A DNA stretch of 64,000 nucleotides from Yeosuana aquiaggeris (GTDB lineage Bacteria; Bacteroidota; Bacteroidia; Flavobacteriales; Flavobacteriaceae), in the NCBI RefSeq assembly GCF_044003965.1, contig NZ_JBAWKC010000001.1, forward strand, positions 1,364,001 to 1,428,000. Direction: 5' to 3'. Below, piece after piece: positions 16,051-24,849 of this stretch (position 1 is the stretch's first letter; each line of letters opens with the position of its first letter). The translations under genes and the position numbers were made by a program. Below the pieces are notes generated by a model. It ran no database searches and had not been told where the DNA came from. It was given only the letters and a program-made list of their open reading frames with translations.

Positions 16051-16777
16051 AAATATCACATTTATTTAAATAGGATAAATAGGTGTTTGTTAATCCTCTT
16101 AGATTTTGTAAATAATGACTTTTTATTTCTTCTAGACTTTTATCCATTAAATTGCCCAAATTTTCATTTGGTATAACAACTTTATCTTTACTGTTGTATA
16201 TTTTTAAAATATCATTAAAGCTTGTTACATTCGAAGAAATGACACTATTATATTGATTAATCATAGCTTCTTTTTTCAATATGAGCTCTTTTTCTTTTTG
16301 TTCGGCCATTTTTAATTTAATCTCATTTTCTTTTTGTTTAAGTAACAATTGTTGTTGTTGTAACTCTTTTTGTTCATCCTGCAGTAAGGAAAGACTCGTG
16401 TCTTCTTGAAATTCAGCGGTGCATTTATCTAATTCAATGATACATTCTTTAGCAAGCTCTCTGGCTCGTTTAACAAAAAAGCGACCATCTTCGTAACTTT
16501 CTGCGGGGTCCACTTTTTCTAACAACTGCATGGCATCATAGGCGTGGTTATAAGATACTTGACATCCACATTCTTTTAATTTAGACTCGGCGCGTTTAAA
16601 AGCTTCCAATGATTTGAATGCATATTCCTTTAAATGTGAAATATTATTAGCCTCATAGGAATGTTTAACATTTGAGTAAGCGTAGTTGATTTCTGAATTT
16701 GCTTCAGAACAATTAGTTTGACTCTGAAACTTTAAGCATACTAAAAGGAAGAATAGAAATAAGTAATGTTTTTTCAT
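16049..16777 (-). CDS. Secreted coiled-coil protein of unknown function
   Basis: I place the start at the ATG at 16777, giving 242 residues with a clean signal peptide (MKKHYLFLFFLLVCLKFQSQ). A longer frame to 16828 would put 17 unlikely residues ahead of it. The mature protein begins with a Cys-containing helical part (about 20-110, with KLKECGCQVSYNHAYDAMQLLEK) and continues into a Gln/Glu/Lys-rich coiled coil (about 130-180). No catalytic motif is visible and I do not recognise the family. It is a single gene, convergent with the response regulator. Confidence 0.65.
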   Translation of the reverse strand: MKKHYLFLFFLLVCLKFQSQTNCSEANSEINYAYSNVKHSYEANNISHLKEYAFKSLEAFKRAESKLKECGCQVSYNHAYDAMQLLEKVDPAESYEDGRFFVKRARELAKECIIELDKCTAEFQEDTSLSLLQDEQKELQQQQLLLKQKENEIKLKMAEQKEKELILKKEAMINQYNSVISSNVTSFNDILKIYNSKDKVVIPNENLGNLMDKSLEEIKSHYLQNLRGLTNTYLSYLNKCDI

Positions 16778-16897
16778 AATATTTGGGGTATATTTTATAA
16801 ATAGGTACTCAAAAGTATTAAAAAACATTATAAAATAATGTGTATTTCATCGAATATATTGTTTTATTATCTTTAGCGAGAATTAAAAAAAGGATTT

Positions 16898-17776
16898 ATG
16901 AAAAATATTTCACAGGAAAAGTTTCTTGTTTCATCAAAAATTAATTTAAAAGAAGCCCTTACAAGTTTTGATTTAGACGCTTCTGAAAAAAAGATTGATA
17001 AAGCATTAGAATCAGTCCGAATTAAACTTGGAGAGCTTCAAGAAACTATGTATGCTCAAGGTAAATATGCTGTTCTAGTATGTCTTCAAGGCATGGATAC
17101 CTCAGGAAAGGATAGCTTGATCCGTGAAGTGTTCAAAGATATCAATGCGCAAGGCGTGGTAGTTCATAGTTTCAAAGTGCCAACAGAACTGGAGTTAAAG
17201 CACGATTATTTATGGAGACATTATATCGCGCTTCCAGTAAGGGGTAAATTTGGTGTTTTTAATAGAACGCACTATGAGAATGTTTTGGTTACAAGAGTAC
17301 ATCCTAAATATATTTTATCAGAGGATATTCCTTCTGTTAATTCTGTTGAAGATATTAATGAAGCATTTTGGGATAAACGTTTTGAACAGATTAATAATTT
17401 TGAAAAACATATTGCTGAGAACGGTACTATTATTTTTAAGTTCTTTTTAAATATTTCTAAAAATGAGCAAAAACATAGATTATTAAGAAGGTTAAATAAA
17501 CAGGAAAAAAACTGGAAGTTTTCGGCGGGCGATTTAAAAGAGCGGTTACTTTGGGAAAAGTATCAAGAATGTTATGAAGATGCTTTAAACAGAACTTCAA
17601 AACCACATGCGCCTTGGTATAATATTCCTGCAGACGACAAATCAACTGCACGTTATATCGTTGCTAAAATTATGCTCGATACTTTGAGTAACTATTCTGA
17701 TATTCAAGAACCTGAACTTGATGATGATATAAAGGCAAATTTAGAATTGTATAAGAAACAATTAGAGAGCGAATAA
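16898..17776 (+). CDS. ppk2: Polyphosphate kinase 2 family protein
   Basis: A PPK2-family enzyme (292 residues) that transfers phosphate between inorganic polyphosphate and nucleoside mono- or diphosphates. The P-loop is GMDTSGKD at about 65-72. The lid and Walker B region shows LWRHYIALPVRGKFGVFNRTHYENVLVTRVHP (split motif, characteristic of the family). The C-terminal part includes WKFSAGDLKERLLWEKYQ and PWYNIPADDKSTARY, also diagnostic. It stands alone with its own upstream spacer. I cannot tell class I, II or III by eye, so the preferred direction (ADP or AMP phosphorylation) is open. Confidence 0.92.
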   Translation: MKNISQEKFLVSSKINLKEALTSFDLDASEKKIDKALESVRIKLGELQETMYAQGKYAVLVCLQGMDTSGKDSLIREVFKDINAQGVVVHSFKVPTELELKHDYLWRHYIALPVRGKFGVFNRTHYENVLVTRVHPKYILSEDIPSVNSVEDINEAFWDKRFEQINNFEKHIAENGTIIFKFFLNISKNEQKHRLLRRLNKQEKNWKFSAGDLKERLLWEKYQECYEDALNRTSKPHAPWYNIPADDKSTARYIVAKIMLDTLSNYSDIQEPELDDDIKANLELYKKQLESE

Positions 17777-17848
17777 ATTCATTTTTTTACATAATATTTA
17801 ACTTATTTAGTATCATTTATAGTATATCTTTAAAACCAAAAACAACCT

Positions 17849-19231
17849 ATGAACTTTTTAAAAACAGCCCTATTATCACTCAGCATTTTAATATCCATTC
17901 CTTTTTATTCTCAAAATGATGAGGAAGTGATGAAAGAGATATACAACCTATCCTTGACGAAAGGTAAAAGCTACGATTGGTTAAATTATTTATCAAATCA
18001 AATTGGAAGTAGATTGTCTGGGTCATTAGGTGCCGAAAAAGCGGTTGCTTGGGGAAAAGAAGAATTGGATAAATTAGGTTTAGATAAAGTATGGTTGCAA
18101 CCAGTCATGGTTCCTAAATGGGTGCGAGGCGCTAAGGAATATGCTTTTATTGAAAGTGAACCCGGCAAAACAACCACTGTTAATATTTGTGCCTTAGGCG
18201 GATCTGTTGCAACCCCAGCATTAGGCATTAAGGCTAACGTAGTGGAGGTTCATAATTTTGAAGAACTTGCAGCTTTAGGTAAAGAAAATATTGAAGGAAA
18301 AATCGTGTTTTTTAATAGACCCATGCAAGCGGATTTAATTCATACGTTTGAAGCATATGGTGGTTGCGTTAATCAGCGTGGTCAAGGAGCCGTTGAAGCT
18401 GCTAAATATGGAGCAGTGGCTGTTGTTGTGCGTTCCATGAATTTAAGATTAGATGATTTACCCCATACTGGAGCAATGAATTATGGTGATACTTCTGTTG
18501 AAAACCGTATTCCAGCTGCTGCGATAAGTACTAATGATGCTGAGTTATTAAGTACTATGTTAAATCTGGATAAAAACATTAAATTCTATTTTAAACAGAA
18601 TTGTAAGCAGCTTAGTGATGTACAATCTTATAATGTTATTGGAGAAATTACAGGTAGTGAATTTCCAAAGCAGTATATGGTTGTTGGAGGTCATTTAGAT
18701 TCCTGGGATTTAGGTGATGGTTCTCATGATGATGGCGCAGGGATTGTGCAATCCATGGAAGTTTTAAGATTAATAAAAGAAACAGGTATTAAGCCAAAAC
18801 ATAGTATTAGAGTGGTTTTATTTATGAATGAAGAGAACGGTTTAAGAGGTGGAAAAAAATATGCTGAGGAGGCTAAACAAAAAGGCGAAAACCATGTGTT
18901 TGCTTTAGAAAGTGATTCTGGCGGTTTTACACCAAGAGGTTTTTCTTTTGATTGTGATGAGGCGAATTATAATCAAGCATTAACTTGGCAATATTTATTT
19001 AAACCTTATTTAATACATTATTTTGAAAAGGGTGGAAGTGGTGCTGATATTGGTCCATTAAAAAATGATAAGATTGTTTTGGCCGGATTACGTCCGGATT
19101 CTCAACGTTATTTTGATTACCATCATGCCAGTAATGATACCTTTGATGCTATCAATAAACGTGAATTAGAATTGGGGGCGGCCACCATGACATCACTGAT
19201 GTATTTAATGGATAAGTATGGTGTTAAATAG
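17849..19231 (+). CDS. Secreted M28 family zinc peptidase (carboxypeptidase Q-like)
   Basis: A 460-residue exported peptidase with a signal peptide (about 1-21, ending PFYSQ), an inserted PA-type domain (about 110-215) and a dinuclear zinc M28 catalytic domain. Metal ligands are visible in order: GGHLDSWD (H and D), HDDGAG (bridging D), NEENGLRGG (catalytic E and ligand E), ALESDSGGF (D), and the last histidine in YHHASNDTFD. Such enzymes remove terminal residues from peptides in the periplasm. The gene leads a two-gene unit with the DinB-like gene 13 nt downstream. Confidence 0.92.
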   Translation: MNFLKTALLSLSILISIPFYSQNDEEVMKEIYNLSLTKGKSYDWLNYLSNQIGSRLSGSLGAEKAVAWGKEELDKLGLDKVWLQPVMVPKWVRGAKEYAFIESEPGKTTTVNICALGGSVATPALGIKANVVEVHNFEELAALGKENIEGKIVFFNRPMQADLIHTFEAYGGCVNQRGQGAVEAAKYGAVAVVVRSMNLRLDDLPHTGAMNYGDTSVENRIPAAAISTNDAELLSTMLNLDKNIKFYFKQNCKQLSDVQSYNVIGEITGSEFPKQYMVVGGHLDSWDLGDGSHDDGAGIVQSMEVLRLIKETGIKPKHSIRVVLFMNEENGLRGGKKYAEEAKQKGENHVFALESDSGGFTPRGFSFDCDEANYNQALTWQYLFKPYLIHYFEKGGSGADIGPLKNDKIVLAGLRPDSQRYFDYHHASNDTFDAINKRELELGAATMTSLMYLMDKYGVK

Positions 19232-19244
19232 TCAATAGATATCT

Positions 19245-19820
19245 ATGAAAAATTATTTTTTGTTTTTTGTTTTGATGAGTTATCAAATGCAATCGCAAGT
19301 TACTATGAACACAGAGTTTCCTTATTATGAAATTTCGGACTATCCAGAGACCTATACAGCGGGAAGCGTAGCGGCAAGAATGCTTGATGGTTTAGGTTTT
19401 AGATATTATTGGGCAACGGAAGGCTTAAATGAAGACGATTTACAATATAAGCCAAGTGCAGAAGCAAGAACCAACGGAGAAACCGTTGAGCATATATTAG
19501 GCTTGTCAAAAGTGATTGTGAATGCTACTTTAAAAAAAGGGAATGACGGTAATAATGAGGTTTCTGAAATGACCTTTGCTGAAAGGAGACAACAGACCTT
19601 AATAAACATAAAAACGGCTGCAGATATTTTAAGAAAATCTGATGATATTTCTCAATATAAATTAGTATTCGGCGAACGTGAATTTCCTTTCTGGAATAAC
19701 ATCAATGGGCCAATCGCGGATGCCTTATGGCATTGTGGACAAGTAGTATTGTTAAGGCGCGCTTCAGGAAATCCCTATAATTCAAAGGCGAGTGTATTTA
19801 CAGGAAGGGTTAGAGAGTAG
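19245..19820 (+). CDS. Exported DinB-like protein
   Basis: A 191-residue protein with an N-terminal signal-like segment (MKNYFLFFVLMSYQMQSQ) and a four-helix DinB/YfiT-like fold. Conserved spots are GETVEHILGLSKVIVNATL (first metal His region), FAERRQQTLINIKTA and PIADALWHCGQVVLLRRASGNP, where the final His is a typical third metal ligand. DinB-superfamily proteins are metal-dependent, often thiol transferases; this one appears to be exported, as many Bacteroidota members are. It follows the M28 peptidase by 13 nt in one transcript. The activity is unknown. Confidence 0.8.
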   Translation: MKNYFLFFVLMSYQMQSQVTMNTEFPYYEISDYPETYTAGSVAARMLDGLGFRYYWATEGLNEDDLQYKPSAEARTNGETVEHILGLSKVIVNATLKKGNDGNNEVSEMTFAERRQQTLINIKTAADILRKSDDISQYKLVFGEREFPFWNNINGPIADALWHCGQVVLLRRASGNPYNSKASVFTGRVRE

Positions 19821-19866
19821 CAATAGGTTTTAAACAAACTTTAAAAAAACTCTTGATATTATTTAT

Positions 19867-19986
19867 CTAGTCTTTATAATCCTCCTTGTCATTCTTTTTC
19901 ATTTTTATATAACCGGTAACAAGTCTTACCCCTAATCTGGCAAAAAGGATAATAGCAATTACCATTACAATGTCAAATCCATTCAT
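19867..19986 (-). CDS. Small one-helix membrane peptide at the 3' end of the DUF6090 array (39 aa)
   Basis: A short reading frame with an ATG at 19984-19986 gives a 39-residue peptide: a hydrophobic helix (DIVMVIAIILFARLGVRLV) followed by a charged tail (KMKKNDKEDYKD). It lies 45 nt downstream of the last DUF6090 gene on the same strand. The sequence resembles the small peptide at 24636-24767: both have a hydrophobic run ending R-x-x-V-R-L-V and then a KKD/NK-rich tail. This shared pattern, the common strand and the common position within the array make it a likely real gene. The function is unknown; a partner for a DUF6090 protein is possible. Confidence 0.6.
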   Translation of the reverse strand: MNGFDIVMVIAIILFARLGVRLVTGYIKMKKNDKEDYKD

Positions 19987-20031
19987 AAATACAAGATACC
20001 AATTTATTTTGCCAATTATTTTTATAGAAAG

Positions 20032-20832
20032 TTAATTTTTCGTCTCTAGTTTGTCCAGTAAAAGTTGTGTATTTATCTTTTGTTCTGATAAAAGGTTAGT
20101 ATGAATGATAGCTATAAAATTTCTAAAATTGATACAGTTAATCATCTTTAATTCGTTTTCTGGATTTTCCAGTTGTTGTTCCATGATTTGTTTTAGTCTG
20201 GGTTCATTTAAATCTATCAAAGGAATATTTTGATTGGGAATGTAATTTAATAGCTTATTTATTTCAAATTCTTTAGAAACTTGCATTTCTGATAATCCTA
20301 TCATCTCTGGGATAAATACAGCATCGGTATATAGATTGTTGTTTTTGTTGATAACAAGTTCTATTCGCTCTAGCTCCTGATAGTATTTTATGATGTCATC
20401 TTTTATAATGTTGTCACTAATAATATCTATATTTCCTGATGAGATAAGCTCTGTGTAGGTTGGTGAATTTTTCACAAAGGTCTTCCTTCCAGTTAGACTG
20501 CCAATATTTGCAGTAAAAACACTGTCTATTTTAAACCCTTGATGTGCTTTATAATAAGATATCATTGGCGTAGCAATCTTGTTAATGTTGGTTTCATAGG
20601 CCATTTGAGATTTAATAGTGGTGAGTTGCTCTTTTAAATCACGCTTGATATTGGCCACATAGATGGATTCTTTTTGTTTCTGGATTCTATTGGAGTTCCA
20701 ATTGTTGATTTGTAAGGCAATTAAAATACCAATTACTACTAATACAATTTCCCCAATGGCATATTTAAAGTATTTAGAGGTTTTACCTTCATTCAGAAGA
20801 TTTTGACGAATGTTTCTAAAGAGTTTAATCAT
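20032..20832 (-). CDS. DUF6090 family membrane protein, copy 11 of 11 (subtype A)
   Basis: The start is set at 20832, where the family-typical MIKLFRN begins; the frame is open 17 residues further upstream but there overlaps the previous gene. With this start the overlap with the upstream copy is 8 nt. The 266-residue product has a basic cytoplasmic N-terminus (1-24), one membrane helix (about 25-42) and an extracytoplasmic helical domain. The post-membrane motif is IKRDLKEQ and the central motif TYTELISSGNIDIIS ends with IIKYYQ, both subtype A. The first 30 codons are nearly identical in DNA to the copy just upstream, although the remainders differ. It is paired with the subtype B gene before it. 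Confidence 0.88.
   Translation of the reverse strand: MIKLFRNIRQNLLNEGKTSKYFKYAIGEIVLVVIGILIALQINNWNSNRIQKQKESIYVANIKRDLKEQLTTIKSQMAYETNINKIATPMISYYKAHQGFKIDSVFTANIGSLTGRKTFVKNSPTYTELISSGNIDIISDNIIKDDIIKYYQELERIELVINKNNNLYTDAVFIPEMIGLSEMQVSKEFEINKLLNYIPNQNIPLIDLNEPRLKQIMEQQLENPENELKMINCINFRNFIAIIHTNLLSEQKINTQLLLDKLETKN
20744..20832 (-). repeat. 89-nt near-identical gene-start block shared with 21477-21565
   Basis: The first 89 nt of DUF6090 copy 11 match the first 89 nt of copy 10 (21477-21565) at 84 positions by eye, including most synonymous positions. The downstream coding sequence of the two genes shows little similarity. This points to recent duplication or gene conversion restricted to the 5' end. 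Confidence 0.75.
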
Positions 20833-21565
20833 TAGGTTTTGGGTTAGAAAGTTCAATAATTTTATCAATAGTGTTTGTGACATTTTCTAATTCTTCTGAA
20901 GTGTTTTCAAAGATACCTTTCAAATCATAATATCTGTCCAAAACGTAATTGTCAAATTCAATACTTTCAAGGATTGTTAAGTCTATACGTGGGTCTGTTA
21001 GCCAGTGTTTATAGTCATCCCAATAAAAATGCTTCTTTTCAAAAGCTTTTAAATGATTGACATAATTGTTGTACGCATAAATTTCTTCTTCCTGATAATC
21101 AATAACTACATCATCCCAGCATATTAATAACTGACGTAATTCATCATTAGAAATAAGATTAAATGTTGAGCTATTCATTAAGGCTTTGGTAACACCGTTT
21201 GAAGGATTAAAGGTATTTGTATAACCCATAAAATATAAATGAAATGCCAAAGAATCTAAATTTACTTTTTCAATATCAATGGGTAATTTTGATTTTACAT
21301 ACTTAACAGATTGAAAGGATCTTTTATTAATGAAAATCACTGTATCTAATTGTGTTTTGTTGGATATAAACTCTTTATGAAGTTCTTTTAAAATGAGCTT
21401 TTCATTTTGTTTGTTCATGCGGTTTTGATTCCAATTATTAATTTGTAAGGCTATGAGAATACCTAAAACTACTAAAACAATTTCCCCAATGGCATATTTA
21501 AAATATTTAGAGGTTTTACCTTCATTCAGAAGATTTTGGCGAAAGTTTCTAAACAGTTTGATCAT
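20825..21565 (-). CDS. DUF6090 family membrane protein, copy 10 of 11 (subtype B)
   Basis: 246 residues: basic N-terminus, one helix at about 25-42, then an outside domain starting with the subtype B motif LHKEFISNKTQL. The central B motif reads TFNPSNGVTKALMNSS followed by FNLISNDELRQLLICW, with S replacing the usual G of the SG pair. The region after it is rich in aromatic residues (FYWDDYKHWL). It begins 3 nt after copy 9 ends and overlaps copy 11 by 8 nt. It matches copies 4 and 8 more closely in its outside domain than its immediate neighbours, which argues that the B subtype is older than the tandem arrangement. Confidence 0.88.
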   Translation of the reverse strand: MIKLFRNFRQNLLNEGKTSKYFKYAIGEIVLVVLGILIALQINNWNQNRMNKQNEKLILKELHKEFISNKTQLDTVIFINKRSFQSVKYVKSKLPIDIEKVNLDSLAFHLYFMGYTNTFNPSNGVTKALMNSSTFNLISNDELRQLLICWDDVVIDYQEEEIYAYNNYVNHLKAFEKKHFYWDDYKHWLTDPRIDLTILESIEFDNYVLDRYYDLKGIFENTSEELENVTNTIDKIIELSNPKPND

Positions 21566-21568
21566 ATA

Positions 21569-22381
21569 TTAAAGGTTATATTCCATTTGTAAAAGGGCTA
21601 TCAGTTCATGTGCGTTCTCAATTATTTCTGGCATTTCTTTAAAGGCACGTGTACGATAATTGTCCTGAATTATTATAAATGTATTTACAAACTTTTGAAT
21701 AAGGGCTTCATCATAGCTTGCCAATTTAAGATCGTTTGCTTTTGAAGATTTATATTCTTCAGTTTCATAGATGTTAAAAGAGGGGCTGTCAAAACTATTA
21801 TTTTCAAGAATGGTCATTTTAGTGATGTAGGGGGAATTTAAATTTAGAAGTAATACCATCATATTGTCCGCTTTTTCAGCATTTGATTTATCAAACTCAA
21901 AATCTTCATCTAAATGGTTTGAGAAACTTTCATAGGCAACTAATTTTTTTTGTAGACTATCATTGGTAATATAGCGAAGACCTCCAGAATTTTTTAATTC
22001 ATTAAATGTGGTACGATTCCATTTGTAGGGTCTATACATGATATCATGGCCTATAACATATAAATCTGTATTAGATAAATTGGAGTGAGGTGTATGATTA
22101 ATTAAATACCTTAAACTATCAATAAAACCATATTTTTTTTCAGCTTGAAAAAGACTTACTTTAAGCATGTCAATATCATTTTTTAGGTCTTGAACCAAAG
22201 ATTTGGCATATTGGTTAATTCTTTTTTGTTCTAAACGACTTTCGTTCCAATTGTTCACTTGTAAAGCAATTAAGATACCAATAACTACCAGAACAATTTC
22301 ACCAATGGCATATCTCAAATATTGTAATGGTCGATTGTCATCTGCCATTTTTTTTCGAATTTTTCTAAAAAGGTTGATCAT
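21569..22381 (-). CDS. DUF6090 family membrane protein, copy 9 of 11 (subtype A)
   Basis: At 270 residues this is the longest copy and has the most divergent N-terminus (MINLFRKIRKKMADDNRPLQ), although the helix GEIVLVVIGILIALQ is unchanged. Subtype A features are VQDLKNDID after the membrane helix and TTFNELKNSGGLRYITN with LVAYES at the centre. It shares its start codon with the stop codon of copy 8 (TAATG, 1-nt overlap), a strong translational coupling signal with the B gene before it. It may represent an older branch that escaped 5'-end homogenisation. Confidence 0.88.
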   Translation of the reverse strand: MINLFRKIRKKMADDNRPLQYLRYAIGEIVLVVIGILIALQVNNWNESRLEQKRINQYAKSLVQDLKNDIDMLKVSLFQAEKKYGFIDSLRYLINHTPHSNLSNTDLYVIGHDIMYRPYKWNRTTFNELKNSGGLRYITNDSLQKKLVAYESFSNHLDEDFEFDKSNAEKADNMMVLLLNLNSPYITKMTILENNSFDSPSFNIYETEEYKSSKANDLKLASYDEALIQKFVNTFIIIQDNYRTRAFKEMPEIIENAHELIALLQMEYNL

Positions 22382-23127
22382 TAGTTATAAGATTTTGTTG
22401 CATCAATTATTTTTTCAATAAGGTCATCAGCCATTTCCAGACTGATGCGGTTTTTATTGTGATACCACAGGACATTGTCGAGAATATTTTCATATTTTAA
22501 TTGTTGAAATAAGGTATGATAGTCTGGTTTAAGTTTAGATTTTCCGGACCAAGGCATATTTCCATTATGGTCAATTTCTTTAAAGGCCACATAATCTGAA
22601 ATAAATGGTATTAATTGATTGTTAAGCCATTGTGAAAGGATTTGTTCTCTTTCTTTGAGTAAAACAGTATGGGCTTCCCATTGGTTTATAAGTTGAATAA
22701 TTTCAGGGTTTTTAATAACGTTTAGTTTGCCACTTAAAACAATATTTTTAATGGTATTATTTGAAAAAACAATTTGCATAGAAGGGAGCGATTCATAGAA
22801 TAAGCTATCTAGGTCATGCTTTTGTAATTCTTCGGTATCACTTCCTACTAAACTCATTAAAACTATATTGGCATTCATAGCGCTTTTAAAAATAGCTGTA
22901 CTTTTATTTACTTCATTTTTGTTTTCAAGAAATTCATCATGAAGTTTAGCCAATATGTTTTTTTCATCTATACGTTCTAATCTGGACTGGTTCCAGCTAT
23001 TAACTTGAAGTGCTAATAAAATACCAATCATTACTAAAACTATTTCACCAATGGCGTATTTTAAATAATTTGCAGTTTTCCCTTCTGCTAAAAGTTTTTT
23101 ACGAATGTTACTGAAGAGTTTTATCAT
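22381..23127 (-). CDS. DUF6090 family membrane protein, copy 8 of 11 (subtype B)
   Basis: 248 residues with the helix GEIVLVMIGILLALQ. The subtype B features are LHDEFLENKNEV after the membrane segment, then FSNNTIKNIVLSGKLNVIKN and LINQWEA at the centre. It lies 12 nt after copy 7 and overlaps copy 9 by 1 nt. The MIG (instead of VIG) variant of the helix is also present in copy 4, and these two copies share ILLALQV. Like other copies it has no cysteine-rich or catalytic motif, so a structural or signalling role is more likely than an enzymatic one. Confidence 0.88.
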   Translation of the reverse strand: MIKLFSNIRKKLLAEGKTANYLKYAIGEIVLVMIGILLALQVNSWNQSRLERIDEKNILAKLHDEFLENKNEVNKSTAIFKSAMNANIVLMSLVGSDTEELQKHDLDSLFYESLPSMQIVFSNNTIKNIVLSGKLNVIKNPEIIQLINQWEAHTVLLKEREQILSQWLNNQLIPFISDYVAFKEIDHNGNMPWSGKSKLKPDYHTLFQQLKYENILDNVLWYHNKNRISLEMADDLIEKIIDATKSYN

Positions 23128-23139
23128 AGCAAATAGGTA

Positions 23140-23898
23140 TTAGTCAATTTGATATTCTTTTTTAATAAGATTCATAAGATCCAATGCCTCCTTCTGTTTT
23201 TTATCACAAACCGTTTCCGATAATTTTACAACACCATAAATGTATTGTGCACTGGCAATAAGTTCATTAATAATGGCCTTATCTTCGGTAATGAGTGTCG
23301 AAGCATCGGTTTTTTGTTCCTTTCGCTCTTTTAAGATTTTTAATAGTACTTCGCCATCAAAAACTTTCCCAACCGATTTTAAATAGTCCGCCAACCACAA
23401 GATAGCAGCTTCATTGTATTGTTTAAGCTCAGATAAGGAATTATAGTATTTCGAAATTCCATTGGTTACTTTTTGGTTTTTTATAAGTTTTAATTGGCCT
23501 GAACTTTTCATTTGCTCATAAGTTCTTTCAACGGGTTGGGCACGAGTAAATTTTACGGTCATCATTCTAGCCCAGTAACTGGTTTTACTAGTAAATTTAA
23601 TCCGGTCTGGTTTATTTAAGTAAATGACTAGAGAGTCGATAGTGTTATAAACATCTATGTTACTTTTTTTATAGTTTGAATAAATAAGGTCATCAGCTTT
23701 TAAATCTTCCAGAACGTTTTTCATGTAACCCAATTCTATTTTTTTTTCATTTTGAGCTTCATTCCAATTATTAATTTGTAAGGCAATCAAAATCCCAATA
23801 ACGACCAACACAATTTCCCCAATAGCGTATTTTAGGTAGTTAAAAGTCTTGCCTTCAGTGATTAGTTTTTTACGAATGTTCCGGAAGAATTTTATCAT
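23140..23898 (-). CDS. DUF6090 family membrane protein, copy 7 of 11 (subtype A)
   Basis: 252 residues. The N-terminus MIKFFRNIRKKLITEGKTFNYLK resembles copy 5 more than its neighbours (FF and KKL variants). The subtype A motifs are LEDLKADDL just after the helix and RTYEQMKSSGQLKLIKN with ISKYYN at the centre. The C-terminal third is Lys- and Glu-rich (LKILKERKEQKTDAS). It starts 1 nt after copy 6 ends. No B gene precedes it directly, so it is one of the three A copies (5, 6 and 7) outside B-A pairs. Confidence 0.88.
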   Translation of the reverse strand: MIKFFRNIRKKLITEGKTFNYLKYAIGEIVLVVIGILIALQINNWNEAQNEKKIELGYMKNVLEDLKADDLIYSNYKKSNIDVYNTIDSLVIYLNKPDRIKFTSKTSYWARMMTVKFTRAQPVERTYEQMKSSGQLKLIKNQKVTNGISKYYNSLSELKQYNEAAILWLADYLKSVGKVFDGEVLLKILKERKEQKTDASTLITEDKAIINELIASAQYIYGVVKLSETVCDKKQKEALDLMNLIKKEYQID

Positions 23899-23899
23899 A

Positions 23900-24652
23900 C
23901 TATTGTTTATGGTTTTTAATTTCTATTTCAATGAGATTACTAACAGCTTCAATCTCTTCCACCATTATTTCTAAATGCTTAATTGTACCTTTTTCCGAAA
24001 CATCTTTCCAAATGTGAACTGCGTCTAATCCTAAAATAATTTGTGGCAGATTATCATCAAATTTTAAATAAGATTTAAGCTTAGACTGATTATTAAGTCG
24101 GTTCGCAAGTGTTGATGCGCCTCTGTAAATACCCAAATCTTGTAACATATTGTTTTTTCCCGTATCATTTAGTTGGATGTCTTTTAAGATTTTATCCTGA
24201 AGTCTAAGTAAATTAATCAACTTGTTCCTAACATTTAAAGAAATTAATATAATCTCACCACTACTGCGTAAAGATTCTATGGTACTTGAATTAAATGATA
24301 ATGTACTAGATTTTATATTTAATTCCATAAGCATTTGGTAGACTTGTGATGGTTCTAATTCATTATTCTTATAGGTTTCTAGGTACTTATTATATTCAGC
24401 TCTATCTTTTTCAAAATGTTCAATGGTTTCAGTGGCTAGTTGATTGTCTTTTTTTAAGTCCTCTAAAAGTTGGATATAATAGTCTTGCCTTGTTTTGTCT
24501 TGTTGGTTGTTCTCGGCATTCTGATTTAATTGTAAGGCAATGAGAATACCAATGACAACAAGCACAATTTCACCAATGGCATATTTAAAGTACTTGGCAG
24601 TTTTGCCATCTTTGAGCAGATTTTGACGGATGTTTCTAAAGAGCTTTATCAT
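23900..24652 (-). CDS. DUF6090 family membrane protein, copy 6 of 11 (subtype A, divergent)
   Basis: 250 residues. It has the constant N-terminus and helix, but the usual NNWNE after the helix is replaced by NQNAENNQQ, the only copy with no tryptophan there. The motifs are LLEDLKKDN and STIESLRSSGEIILIS, followed by KLINLLR in place of the YY of other A copies. The start codon lies inside the small membrane-peptide gene at 24636-24767 (17-nt overlap), which places it first in the second half of the array. The missing tryptophan and YY suggest relaxed or altered function. Confidence 0.87.
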   Translation of the reverse strand: MIKLFRNIRQNLLKDGKTAKYFKYAIGEIVLVVIGILIALQLNQNAENNQQDKTRQDYYIQLLEDLKKDNQLATETIEHFEKDRAEYNKYLETYKNNELEPSQVYQMLMELNIKSSTLSFNSSTIESLRSSGEIILISLNVRNKLINLLRLQDKILKDIQLNDTGKNNMLQDLGIYRGASTLANRLNNQSKLKSYLKFDDNLPQIILGLDAVHIWKDVSEKGTIKHLEIMVEEIEAVSNLIEIEIKNHKQ

Positions 24653-24767
24653 TATCCTTTTTTATTTTATCCTTTTTTTGTTCTTGATTATGTCTTACTA
24701 CTAAGCGAACAATTATGCGCAGAATAAGTGCAAATGCAACGAGATAAATAATGGTTTTGGTTTCCAA
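24636..24767 (-). CDS. Small one-helix membrane peptide inside the DUF6090 array (43 aa, TTG start)
   Basis: A short frame from a TTG at 24765-24767 to a stop at 24636-24638. The only upstream in-frame codons lead to a stop within five codons and contain no other standard start. The peptide has a hydrophobic helix (TIIYLVAFALILRIIVRLVV) and a charged tail with KKDKIKKDN. It resembles the peptide at 19867-19986 in helix ending, spacing and tail. Its 3' end overlaps the start of DUF6090 copy 6 by 17 nt, the sort of overlap seen for coupled genes. The function is unknown. Confidence 0.6.
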   Translation of the reverse strand: METKTIIYLVAFALILRIIVRLVVRHNQEQKKDKIKKDNDKAL

Positions 24768-24849
24768 TTTTAATGATTTTTAGGTTAATCTATTTTTTAA
24801 TTAGGTTTTATTAAAGTCAATTAACTTTTTTTTCTTTTGGAGAAGGGTT

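Noticed and set aside
20833..20883. The upstream extension of DUF6090 copy 11 by 17 residues.
   Set aside because: The family start MIKLFRN is at 20832, and the extension would overlap the coding end of copy 10 in a different frame without support from other copies.
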